From assembly GCA_029821755.1 (NCBI GenBank), contig JALGSV010000010.1, positions 1 through 64,000 on the forward strand: a stretch of DNA of 64,000 bases, written 5' to 3'. The position numbers were made by a program, and so were the translations under genes. Numbering within the stretch: the stretch's first letter is position 1; each line of letters starts with the position of its first letter. The DNA is from Candidatus Zipacnadum vermilionense (GTDB taxonomy: Bacteria > Armatimonadota > Zipacnadia > Zipacnadales > Zipacnadaceae). Shown in pieces: positions 18,981 through 27,878 of the stretch. The notes under the pieces were generated by a model that was not told the DNA's origin, did no database searches, and saw only the letters and a list, made by a program, of their open reading frames with translations.

Positions 18981-19142
18981 TGGATGACACTGCCGTCGCT
19001 GACACGCGTTTCCGGATCACGATCCCCAAGAGCGTTAGACAGAGGTTGGGGCCGCGGCCTGGGCAGAAGCTCGATTGGCTAAGCACGGGTGGGTATCTCG
19101 AGGCAGTTCCCCTCCCCCGCGCGCCGCGCCGCCCGGAGTGAA
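18981..19142 (+). CDS. Small SpoVT/AbrB-like DNA-binding domain protein (TTG start)
   Basis: MDDTAVADTRFRITIPKSVRQRLGPRPGQKLDWLSTGGYLEAVPLPRAPRRPE; R(F/I)TIPK.VR..LG..PG swapped-hairpin signature. Start is uncertain. Confidence 0.55.
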
Positions 19143-19159
19143 AAAGTAGAGGAACCGGC

Positions 19160-20893
19160 ATGACTAATATGGCTGACTTTCCCCGTCCCGAATACCCCCG
19201 CCCCCAGTTCGTCCGCGACCAGTGGCTGAACCTGAACGGTTGGTGGGAGTTCGCCTATGATCCCGGGAAGTCGGGCGCGACGCGGGGGCTGACCGGAGAG
19301 GCAGCCTATCCCGAGCGAATCCTGGTGCCGTTCTGCCCGGAGAGTGAGCTGTCGGGGATCGGGAATACCGACTTCATGCCCTGCGTGTGGTACCGGCGCA
19401 ACTTTACCGTGCCGGGGGACTGGGCGGGGCAGCGAGTGCTGCTGCACTTCGGGGCGGTGGACTATGAGGCGACCGTGTGGGTGAATGGGGCGAAGGTGGG
19501 CTCGCACCGGGGCGGGTATACGCCGTTCTCGTTCGACATCACCGAGCAGTTGCGGGCCGGGGAGAACGTGGTGTGCGTGCGGGCGGTGGACGATACGCGC
19601 AGCCCCCTGCAACCGAGCGGCAAACAGAGCCAGCAGTACGCCAGCTACGCATGTCTGTACACGCGCACAACGGGCATCTGGCAGACGGTGTGGCTGGAGG
19701 CGGCGCCAGAGACGCGGATCGAGAAGCTGCGGCTGCGCGGGAGTCCGACACGGGGGAGCTTGCTGGTAGAGGCAGCCGTGACCGGACGGTCGCAGGAAAC
19801 ATGGCTGCAGGTGATCGCTTCTCTGGAGGGGGAGATCGTCGGGGAGTTGGCTGTACCGGCTGCTGCTCACACTTGCGTCGAGGTCCCTCTGGCTCAGGTC
19901 GAGCCCTGGTCGCCCGGCGCCCCGACGCTGTACGACCTGCGGCTGACGCTGCGGGACGAGCAGGGGCGAACGGTGGACGAGGTCGGCAGCTACTGCGGTC
20001 TGCGGGAGATCGAGGTGGCTGACGACCGACTGCTGCTAAACGGGGAGCCGCTCTTTATGCGCCTGGTGTTGGACCAAGGCTTCTACCCTGAGGGCATCTA
20101 TACGGCGCCCCGCGACGAGGACCTGCGGGGGGATGTGGAGCGAGGGCTAGCGATGGGGTTTAACGGGGCGCGGTTGCATCAGAAAGTGTTTGAGCCTCGG
20201 TTCCTCTACTGGGCGGATAAACTGGGCTACCTGGTGTGGGGAGAGTATGCCGACTGGGGGCTGGACGTGTCGCGGCCGGAGGCGCTGGCGGCAATGCTGC
20301 CCGAGTGGCTGGAGGCGGTCGAGCGCGACCGGAATCACCCGGCGCTAATCGGCTGGTGTCCCTTCAATGAGACGCCGGCCCAGCGCGATCCGGAGGTGCT
20401 GCGGACGGTGTACCGGGTCACTAAGGCTCTGGACCCGACGCGGCCGGTGATCGACACCAGCGGCTACCACCATGTGGAGACGGACCTGTACGACAGCCAC
20501 AACTATGAGCAGGACCCGGAGAAGTTCGCGGCGGCCTTCGCGGAGTTTCGGGAGGGTGGAGCGCCTCCCCACGGGGAGCCGGGGAAGGAAGCGGATTACG
20601 CCGGGCAGCCGTACTTCGTAAGCGAGTATGGGGGGATCTGGTGGAATCCGGGGCAGACCGACGAGCAGGCGTGGGGCTATGGCAACCGACCGCAGAGCCA
20701 AGAGGAGTTCTTCGCCCGCTACCGGGCGTTGACCGAGACGCTGCTGTCTAACTCGCGGATGTGCGGATTCTGTTATACTCAACTGTACGACGTCGAACAG
20801 GAAGTGAACGGGCTATACACGTACGTGCGGGAGGAAAAGTTCTCCCCCGACCCCATCGCAGACATCAACCGGCAGCAGGCGGCGTCTGAATAG
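19160..20893 (+). CDS. Glycoside hydrolase family 2 protein
   Basis: LNLNGWWEFAYDP, VLLHFGAVDYEATVWVNGAKVGSHRGGYTPFSFDIT, DRNHPALIGWCPFNET (acid/base Asn-Glu). Confidence 0.9.
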   Translation: MTNMADFPRPEYPRPQFVRDQWLNLNGWWEFAYDPGKSGATRGLTGEAAYPERILVPFCPESELSGIGNTDFMPCVWYRRNFTVPGDWAGQRVLLHFGAVDYEATVWVNGAKVGSHRGGYTPFSFDITEQLRAGENVVCVRAVDDTRSPLQPSGKQSQQYASYACLYTRTTGIWQTVWLEAAPETRIEKLRLRGSPTRGSLLVEAAVTGRSQETWLQVIASLEGEIVGELAVPAAAHTCVEVPLAQVEPWSPGAPTLYDLRLTLRDEQGRTVDEVGSYCGLREIEVADDRLLLNGEPLFMRLVLDQGFYPEGIYTAPRDEDLRGDVERGLAMGFNGARLHQKVFEPRFLYWADKLGYLVWGEYADWGLDVSRPEALAAMLPEWLEAVERDRNHPALIGWCPFNETPAQRDPEVLRTVYRVTKALDPTRPVIDTSGYHHVETDLYDSHNYEQDPEKFAAAFAEFREGGAPPHGEPGKEADYAGQPYFVSEYGGIWWNPGQTDEQAWGYGNRPQSQEEFFARYRALTETLLSNSRMCGFCYTQLYDVEQEVNGLYTYVREEKFSPDPIADINRQQAASE

Positions 20894-20992
20894 AGGCAGG
20901 CACGGCCGAACACCGGTCTGGAGACCGGCGTCACTGGACACGCTTAGTCGTGGCGAGCGCAGGCCCCAACTGCACACTATTAGCCATAGACC

Positions 20993-22432
20993 ATGCCACC
21001 AATCATCGCCATAATCGGTCGTACCAACGTGGGCAAATCGGCCCTCTTCAACCGCCTGGTCGGGCAGCGGCGCACTATCGTGGAGGACTTCCCGGGAGTC
21101 ACGCGGGATCGCGTGTACTCCGAGATTGGCCTGAAGGGAAAGACGGCCGTGCTGGTGGACACCGGAGGGCTGGTGGGGGCGGAGAACGATGCGCTGATCG
21201 GGCAGGTCAAGGAGCAGGCGGCGCAGGCACTGGCCGAGGCGGACCTGCTGCTGCTACTCTTTGATGGGCAGGAGGGGATCGTGGCGCTGGATTACGAGGT
21301 GGCCGAGGCGGCTCGGCGCAGCGGCAAACCGGTGTTGGCCGTGGTCAACAAGATGGAATCGGGACGGGGGGATGTGACGCAGTTCGCGGAGTTGGGGTTC
21401 GGGCTGCCGCTGGCTATATCGGCGCTGCATGGGAAGGGCGGGGCGGCGCTGGAGGAGGCCCTGGCGGAGATGCTGCCGGAGGAGGAAGAAGAGGAGAGGG
21501 CGGAGGCGCCGCCGGGGGCGGTGTCGGTGGCGATCGTGGGGCGGCCGAACGTAGGCAAGTCGGCGCTGGTGAATGCGTTGCTGGGCCAGCCGCGGATGAT
21601 CGTTAGCGAGATTCCCGGCACCACCCGCGACACGGTTGACACGCTGCTGCGGGCCGGGGAGCAGCAGTACCAGCTAGTGGATACACCGGGCCTGCGGCGG
21701 CGGGGCAAGCGCTCGCAGGGGGTGGAGTTCTACAGCAGCCTGCGCAGCATCAAGGCCCTGCAGCGGGCGGAGGTAGGCGTGGTGGTGTTTGATGCGGGGG
21801 AGGGTCTGACCCAGCAGGACGCGGCGATTGCCCTGGAGGTGGACACGGCGCGGCGGCCGCTGGTCATGGTCGCCAACAAGTGGGACCTGGTACTAGAGCG
21901 GGCCTTTGGTGAGGGGGTGCCTCCCCCCCCTGTGCCCCTCACGGGAGAGGGGGAAGAGATACCTCCCCCCCCGGTCCCCCTGTCTGCGCAGGAGAGGAAA
22001 GTGGCGGAGCGGCTGCTGAGGAAGGATTTCGAGACCATAGCGCGCTCGCGGCTGAGGTTTGCCGCGCAGGCACCGCTGGTCTTCACCTGCGCGCTGACCG
22101 GGGAGAGGGTGGAGGAGATTCTGCCGCTGGCGGCCAAGATCAGCGTGCAGTTCAAGCGACGGCTGGACACCGGCAAGCTCAACCGGGCGCTGGCGGAGGC
22201 CATGGACAAGCACAACCCGCCCACCCGGGGCGGGAAGCAACTGCGCATCTACTATGCGACCCAGGTGAAGGCAGCGCCGCCGACCTTCGTGTTGTTCGTC
22301 AACGACCCCAAGCTGATGCACTTCTCCTACGAGCGCTATCTGCTCAACTTCCTGAGAGATAAGTTCGGCTTCGATATGGTGCCGCTGACCTTGAGGGTAA
22401 GGCAGTCGACGGGGAAAGAGAAGCGAAGGTAA
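20993..22432 (+). CDS. der: GTPase Der (EngA)
   Basis: Two G domains: GRTNVGKSALFNRLVG...DTGG and GRPNVGKSALVNALLG...DTPGLRRRGKRSQGVEFYSSLRS; C-terminal KH-like domain. Confidence 0.96.
   Translation: MPPIIAIIGRTNVGKSALFNRLVGQRRTIVEDFPGVTRDRVYSEIGLKGKTAVLVDTGGLVGAENDALIGQVKEQAAQALAEADLLLLLFDGQEGIVALDYEVAEAARRSGKPVLAVVNKMESGRGDVTQFAELGFGLPLAISALHGKGGAALEEALAEMLPEEEEEERAEAPPGAVSVAIVGRPNVGKSALVNALLGQPRMIVSEIPGTTRDTVDTLLRAGEQQYQLVDTPGLRRRGKRSQGVEFYSSLRSIKALQRAEVGVVVFDAGEGLTQQDAAIALEVDTARRPLVMVANKWDLVLERAFGEGVPPPPVPLTGEGEEIPPPPVPLSAQERKVAERLLRKDFETIARSRLRFAAQAPLVFTCALTGERVEEILPLAAKISVQFKRRLDTGKLNRALAEAMDKHNPPTRGGKQLRIYYATQVKAAPPTFVLFVNDPKLMHFSYERYLLNFLRDKFGFDMVPLTLRVRQSTGKEKRR
21921..21981. repeat. 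In-frame duplicated C-rich element within der
   Basis: CTCCCCCCCCTGTGCCCCT (from 21921) and CTCCCCCCCCGGTCCCCCT (from 21963), encoding PPPPVPL twice. Confidence 0.75.
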
Positions 22433-22465
22433 GAGGCGTCACGGGACAGGGAGGCGAGGACCGTC

Positions 22466-23140
22466 ATGTATCTGCCGTGGATACTCATAGCTGGGGGCTA
22501 TCTGGTGGGGGGCATCCCCATCGGGTTCATGGTGGGGCGGAGGCGGGGGGTAGACCTGACTCAGGTGGGGAGTGGGAACATCGGCGCCAGCAACGTCATG
22601 CGGACGCTGGGGGCGAAGCTGGGGATTGTGGTGTGGCTGGCCGACCTGCTCAAGGGTCTGGTGCCGGTGATCTGGGCCCGGCAGTTCCTGCATACCATGG
22701 ACAACCCCTGGCCGTACCTGGCCGGGGTGGCCCTGGCCGCGGTGCTGGGGCACTGTTTCTCGCCGTATCTGCGGATGCGGGGAGGGCGGGGAGTATCCAC
22801 CTCGCTGGGGGCGGTGCTGGCACTAGACTGGCGCGTGGGGCTGATCGCCTTCGGCGCGTGGGTCTTCGTCCTGATCATCTCCCGCTTTATCTCCGTGTCG
22901 TCAATGGTGGCGGCGATCACCGTGGCAGTATGCTTTGGGCTGATCAAGCCGGAGGACCCCGCCGCCCACGGGCCTTTCCTCGCCGCCGGCGTCGCCCTGG
23001 CCTTGCTGGTCGTGCTCAAGCATCTCCCCAACGTGAAGCGGCTGCTAGCCGGCACCGAGAGTCGGGTCGGGGAGAAACCGGACTTGCCACAGCCGGAGGG
23101 GATTGAGGGCGGACCGGAGAGCGAGACGGAGTATCGCTAG
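22466..23140 (+). CDS. plsY: Glycerol-3-phosphate acyltransferase PlsY
   Basis: YLVGGIPIGFMVGRRRGVDLTQVGSGNIGASNVMRTLG, GHCFSPYLRMRGGRGVSTSLGA. Confidence 0.93.
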   Translation: MYLPWILIAGGYLVGGIPIGFMVGRRRGVDLTQVGSGNIGASNVMRTLGAKLGIVVWLADLLKGLVPVIWARQFLHTMDNPWPYLAGVALAAVLGHCFSPYLRMRGGRGVSTSLGAVLALDWRVGLIAFGAWVFVLIISRFISVSSMVAAITVAVCFGLIKPEDPAAHGPFLAAGVALALLVVLKHLPNVKRLLAGTESRVGEKPDLPQPEGIEGGPESETEYR

Positions 23141-23210
23141 GGACGACAGGCCCAACGACAGGCACGACGGCAGCGTCGCTCAGCGCTGGGGTAACCCCGC
23201 CAATTCTTCG

Positions 23211-26200
23211 ATGAAGGTGATCTCCTTGTCAAGAACCCGTTTCCCACTCGTTCTCGCCCTCCTTACGGTGGTCGGAGCGGCGCTGGCGGCGCCGGCCGTC
23301 CCTCCCTCGCCTTCTCTGCTCTTCATCGGCAAGCCCCAGATCTACATGGAGGCAGCCTACCTGGAGGAGTTGCAGGCGCATGGATTCCAGGTGGACGCGG
23401 CGCCCTGGGACATCATCACCCCCGACCTAATGCGGCGATACAACGCCGTCATCATTACCGGCTACTGGCGGGAGTACTCCAAGGGCAACGTGGAGCAGGG
23501 CATCCAGGAGGGCTTCGCTGGAGTGGTGCAGCGGTATATCGCCGAGTACATGAAAGCCGGCGGCGGGGTACTGGTGGACCTGAACAGCATGGGCGCCTAC
23601 GGCGAGGGGCGACTGGGCGAGGTGCCGGACTGGCTCAAGCAGTTCGACTGCAACTTCTGGGTGGAGGCGATCACCGATCCCGCGCGGGAGGTCCTGGCTA
23701 CGCCGCCCTCCCTTCGGCGCTATTCGACGAAGCTGGCCTGGACCGACGATTTGGCCAAGCACCCGATCACTGAGGGCGTCAAGAACCTGTGGTACCCGAC
23801 CGGCTGGGGCGGGCATGAGGCCTTCTGGTCGGGGCCGGTGGACTGCGGGCACCAGTGGACCGCCATCGTGCGCACCGGCCCGCAGGCCAAGTCGGCAGGG
23901 ACCGACACCGTCTGGGCGGACATGTGGCGCCCGCAGCCGCTGCCGGGACCCTACAGCCTACTGTCGGTGCGCAACGTCAACAACGGGCGGATGGCAGTCT
24001 TGGGCGTGAACTCGATGTGGCTCCTGTGGTCGCCGTACCACGACGCCCTGGGGCAAGTGGTGATGAAGAAGGGCGAGCAAGGCAAGCCGAGCGACTGGTG
24101 GAAGCTGCTGGAGAATACCTATCGGTGGCTAGCGGAACCCTCGCTGCAGATGGGCACGAATGGTCTGCAGGTGGCCAAGTACCCGCCAGTGGCCGGCGAT
24201 ACCCCCGCCGTGGCCTGGGACCAACAGGCCTTCCCGGAGAAGCCCTCGCACTACTACCGGGGGCTGGTGGGGGCGCATACGGCGCTGTCTACCGGCAAGG
24301 GCACAGTCGGCGACTGGGCGGCGGCGGCCGAGGCGGCAGGCTGGGACTTCCTGGTGTTCACCGAGGACCTCGCGGCCCTGAACGCCGACAAGTGGGCGGA
24401 GCTGAAAAAGCAGTGCCAGGGGGCCACAAGCGACACCTTTGTAGCCTACCCGGGGATCGAGTACATGAACGCCTCGAACCACCGCGGCTTTGCGCCACTG
24501 GGGTATGTCGACTGGTTCCCCGCCGACTGGCTCACCGACGACGGCAAGCGCATCAACACCGACCGGGGCTGGACGCCACAGAAGGGTTGGGGGGCTACCC
24601 AGCACAAGTCCGGGCAGATCATGATGTTCCTGACCTGGGGGATGAACGGGTATCTCAACTACGAGAAGAATCCCTCGCCGTACTGGGACTACAAGCTGTA
24701 CAACCTCTTCCCCATCTGGTCGATGGAGCGCGGAGAGGTCGTGGACAGCTCCATCCAGGACTACCTGGAGGTCTGCCAGGCGGACCACAACCCGGCGGCG
24801 TATGCGGTGAACCTGATGTACGACCCGGCGGAGCTGGCCACGGCGCGGGCGGAGGGGCGGCCGCACCTGGTGGTGTCGGCCGATCCCGACCCGCGCGCTC
24901 CCGACAAGCCCGGCCTGCGGGCGACCTTTGACCGCATGGTTGTGGACGACGTGCCCTACGGCCTGGGGGCGGGCTGCTATCGCGGATGGACCGGGCCAGT
25001 GGCGACGCAGGGGCCGGCGATGCGCTGGATGTTCCGCGGCGGGTACCTGTGGGAGGGCGTGGAGTTCCCCCGCTACTGGATCGAGCGCCATGCCGCGCCG
25101 CAGGAGAAGGACTGGTACATGCCGAGTTGGTACCGGCTGAAGCTGCGGCTGGACGCGGAGAGCGAGACGGGGCTGCAGGAGATAACCATCTACGACGGCC
25201 CGGAGGCCATCCGCCGCTTTGACCCTAAGGGGCAGAAGCAATACACGGTGGAGATGGACGTAGCCCAGGCGCCAACGCGGCACCTGGTGGCGGTGGTGAC
25301 CGACAACCAGGGGCGGCAGGCGGTCAGTCGGGAGATGTGGGTGGAGCAGCAGATGATCCTGCACAACTACTGCGGAGACCGGGTGAATATCCCCGGCCCG
25401 ATCTTCAGCGCGATGCACGGCCATCCCTGGAAGACCTTCGACGGCCGGGACGTGGAGGTGCGGCGTTTCTTCACCGACATGGTCAGCCCGGATTTGCTGA
25501 TCGAGCGCTACCTCACGGATTGGGTGTACAAGTACGAGGAACTGACCGACACGATGTCCTGGCACAACTGGGCCCCGCACTACGAGCGGGACGACTACAG
25601 CTTCGAGCAGCGCGGGTATCTGTGGTACAGCCGCCACGGGGGGCAGGTCAGCTATGCCTCCCATCCCAGCCAGGCCGTGTACTGGGACGGCTTTGCGGCG
25701 GTGGAGGAAGTCAAGGCGAAGCAGCTTCCCCCGGCGAAGCTGGAAGTCTTCGAGAGCACGATGACGCTGAAGAAGCCGTACAAGCTGGACGCGGAGGGGT
25801 TCCTGCCGCCGAGTGCGATCGTCTGGGAGCACAAGTTGGTGAAGGGCGAAGACGGGGCGTTGACGATTATCTCCCCCAGCCGGAGAAACAGGTTCGATTT
25901 CCTGGGAGACATTACGGAGCCGACCAGGGGCGATCTGCCTTCGGGCTCCGTGGTCGTCTGCTCCGCAGGGGGCCTCCCCGCCGGGCAGAGCGTCAAGTGG
26001 ACGGGCGAGCACCTGGGGTACGCCGTGTCGGTCAAAGACGGGACGGTTACCGTCAAAGTGGGGGTCCTGCCCGGTGAGCTGAACCAGGCTGGGCAGCAGT
26101 TCACCTGGCGCACCGAGAAGATCAACCGGGCGGCCCTCGACGTGGTCAAACCGACCTGGTTCGCGGTCAAGATCGGGACAGCGCAGCCTGCGCCGCTCGC

Positions 26201-26642
26201 CGACCTGCACCTGACCGCCAAGGACGGGGTGGCCCAGGTGGACCTCAAGCGGGCGGCCTTCGACACCAATAGCCAGGGGATCGTGGTGGACGGGGTGAAC
26301 GGGAACTGGACGGCGGTGTACTACGAGAAGCCGCAGGGGCTGATCCGCCCCATTGGGGTGTGGGAGGGGAAGGCCTTCGCGCAACTGCCGGGGACAAAGA
26401 AGGACGTGACCATCACCATCGGCAACCTGGTTCGCTGCGACCAGCCCGAGGTGATGATTGAGGCTCTCCAACTCACCGACGACGCGGGCAAGCCGACCGG
26501 CCAGTGGCAGGTGGAGGCGCACAATCCCACGGATCAGGCGCTAACCGTCAACTTCCAGGTGCTGGCGGCGTTTGACCTGATAGAGACGAAGACACACACG
26601 GAGCAGATCGCGCCCCGGAGCAGCGTGAAGTTTGCGTTGTAA
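23211..26642 (+). CDS. Large secreted multidomain protein (N-terminal GATase1/ThuA-like region, central degenerate PHP-like region)
   Basis: Signal peptide MKVISLSRTRFPLVLALLTVVGAALAAPA; LLFIGKPQIYMEAAYLEELQAHGFQVD; YYRGLVGAHTALSTGKGTVGDWAAAAEAAGWDFLVFTEDL. Confidence 0.6.
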   Translation: MKVISLSRTRFPLVLALLTVVGAALAAPAVPPSPSLLFIGKPQIYMEAAYLEELQAHGFQVDAAPWDIITPDLMRRYNAVIITGYWREYSKGNVEQGIQEGFAGVVQRYIAEYMKAGGGVLVDLNSMGAYGEGRLGEVPDWLKQFDCNFWVEAITDPAREVLATPPSLRRYSTKLAWTDDLAKHPITEGVKNLWYPTGWGGHEAFWSGPVDCGHQWTAIVRTGPQAKSAGTDTVWADMWRPQPLPGPYSLLSVRNVNNGRMAVLGVNSMWLLWSPYHDALGQVVMKKGEQGKPSDWWKLLENTYRWLAEPSLQMGTNGLQVAKYPPVAGDTPAVAWDQQAFPEKPSHYYRGLVGAHTALSTGKGTVGDWAAAAEAAGWDFLVFTEDLAALNADKWAELKKQCQGATSDTFVAYPGIEYMNASNHRGFAPLGYVDWFPADWLTDDGKRINTDRGWTPQKGWGATQHKSGQIMMFLTWGMNGYLNYEKNPSPYWDYKLYNLFPIWSMERGEVVDSSIQDYLEVCQADHNPAAYAVNLMYDPAELATARAEGRPHLVVSADPDPRAPDKPGLRATFDRMVVDDVPYGLGAGCYRGWTGPVATQGPAMRWMFRGGYLWEGVEFPRYWIERHAAPQEKDWYMPSWYRLKLRLDAESETGLQEITIYDGPEAIRRFDPKGQKQYTVEMDVAQAPTRHLVAVVTDNQGRQAVSREMWVEQQMILHNYCGDRVNIPGPIFSAMHGHPWKTFDGRDVEVRRFFTDMVSPDLLIERYLTDWVYKYEELTDTMSWHNWAPHYERDDYSFEQRGYLWYSRHGGQVSYASHPSQAVYWDGFAAVEEVKAKQLPPAKLEVFESTMTLKKPYKLDAEGFLPPSAIVWEHKLVKGEDGALTIISPSRRNRFDFLGDITEPTRGDLPSGSVVVCSAGGLPAGQSVKWTGEHLGYAVSVKDGTVTVKVGVLPGELNQAGQQFTWRTEKINRAALDVVKPTWFAVKIGTAQPAPLADLHLTAKDGVAQVDLKRAAFDTNSQGIVVDGVNGNWTAVYYEKPQGLIRPIGVWEGKAFAQLPGTKKDVTITIGNLVRCDQPEVMIEALQLTDDAGKPTGQWQVEAHNPTDQALTVNFQVLAAFDLIETKTHTEQIAPRSSVKFAL

Positions 26643-26866
26643 GTGGTCCGGGTCACCTACGTGTTTCCCGTCTCCAAGCAGGAGTGTCGGTCGGAGATCG
26701 CGCAAGACCCGAGAGGGCTGTTGCGCACCGGCGCCGATACGTTGGAGGCGTGCCGTCCGGTCTAGAACGCCCGCCCCGCGATCTTCCCCAGCCGATGAAC
26801 CCTGGGCTTACTCTGAGTGTCTGTATCAGCACTGTTCATCCTACGGAGGGACGGGAGCGATCATCC

Positions 26867-27589
26867 ATGGAACTGCAACCGGACAGCAAGGTGCATGACC
26901 TGCCGGAGTTGCGGGACCGGGCGCCAGTATTTGAGAACCGGGAGCAGGTGGGGGAGCTATTGGCGGAGATGCTCAAAGAGTATGAGGGCAGCGGGGCGCT
27001 GGTGCTGGCCATCCCGCGTGGCGCGCTGGTGATCGGGGCGGCAATCGCGCGGGAGCTGAAGCTGGACCTGGACATTGTGGTGGTGGCCAAGGTCACGCCC
27101 CCGTGGAACCCGGAATTCGGGTTCGGGGGGGTGGCCTGGGAGGGGACGGTGTGGCTGGATCAGGCCATCGTGCCCGGACTGGGCCTGAGCAGAGAGCAGA
27201 TCGAGGCGGCGGTGTGGCGGGCGAGCGACAAGGTGGAGCGGCGGTCGCGGATTCTGCGGGGCGACCGACCCTTCCCCAAGCTGGAGGGCCGACCGGTCAT
27301 CATCGTAGACGATGGCCTGGCCACGGGCTCGACCATGCGGGTAACGGTCCAGGCGCTGCGCAAAGCCGGCGCCCAGCAACTGGTGGCGGCCGTTGGCACC
27401 GGCCATCACGAGGCGCTCTGGTCCCTGGCCCAACTGGTAGACGCCGTCTATTGTCCCAACCTGCGCGAGACCCGCCATTTCTCCGCGGTAGGCGAGGCGT
27501 ACTACCGCTTCGACCAGGTCAGCGACGAGGAGGCGGCGCGGATACTGCGGGAGTTCGTGCCATCGGAGGAAGGGGCCGGGACAGCCTAA
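26867..27589 (+). CDS. Phosphoribosyltransferase family protein
   Basis: ALVLAIPRGALVIGAAIARELKLDLDIVVVAKV, VIIVDDGLATGSTMRVTVQAL (PRPP motif). Confidence 0.88.
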   Translation: MELQPDSKVHDLPELRDRAPVFENREQVGELLAEMLKEYEGSGALVLAIPRGALVIGAAIARELKLDLDIVVVAKVTPPWNPEFGFGGVAWEGTVWLDQAIVPGLGLSREQIEAAVWRASDKVERRSRILRGDRPFPKLEGRPVIIVDDGLATGSTMRVTVQALRKAGAQQLVAAVGTGHHEALWSLAQLVDAVYCPNLRETRHFSAVGEAYYRFDQVSDEEAARILREFVPSEEGAGTA

Positions 27590-27878
27590 GAGCGCGTGCG
27601 AGAAGTCGCGCCGAGCCCCCCCCCGAAGCCGCCGGGGCTTCCCCCTCCCGCCCTAGGCGGCGCCCAGCGGTGGCACAGCAGTCTCCCCTACTCGATCTCC
27701 CGGACGACGGTCGCCCCTGCCCCTACCTCTCCCTTCAGCCCCTCCGGGTTGGCCAGGTCGAACCATCGCAAGCGGGTGATCCCTTCGCCGTGCGGCGGCG
27801 GACCCCGGCAGGTCCGCAGGCGAGCAGCGGGGAAACGTGCGCTGGACCGCATCCCGGCCCGCCGCGGGGCATCCGCCT

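Noticed and set aside
24129-26522. 797-aa minus-strand ORF
   Set aside because: Antisense to the 1144-aa secreted protein; composition typical of GC-skew shadow ORFs.
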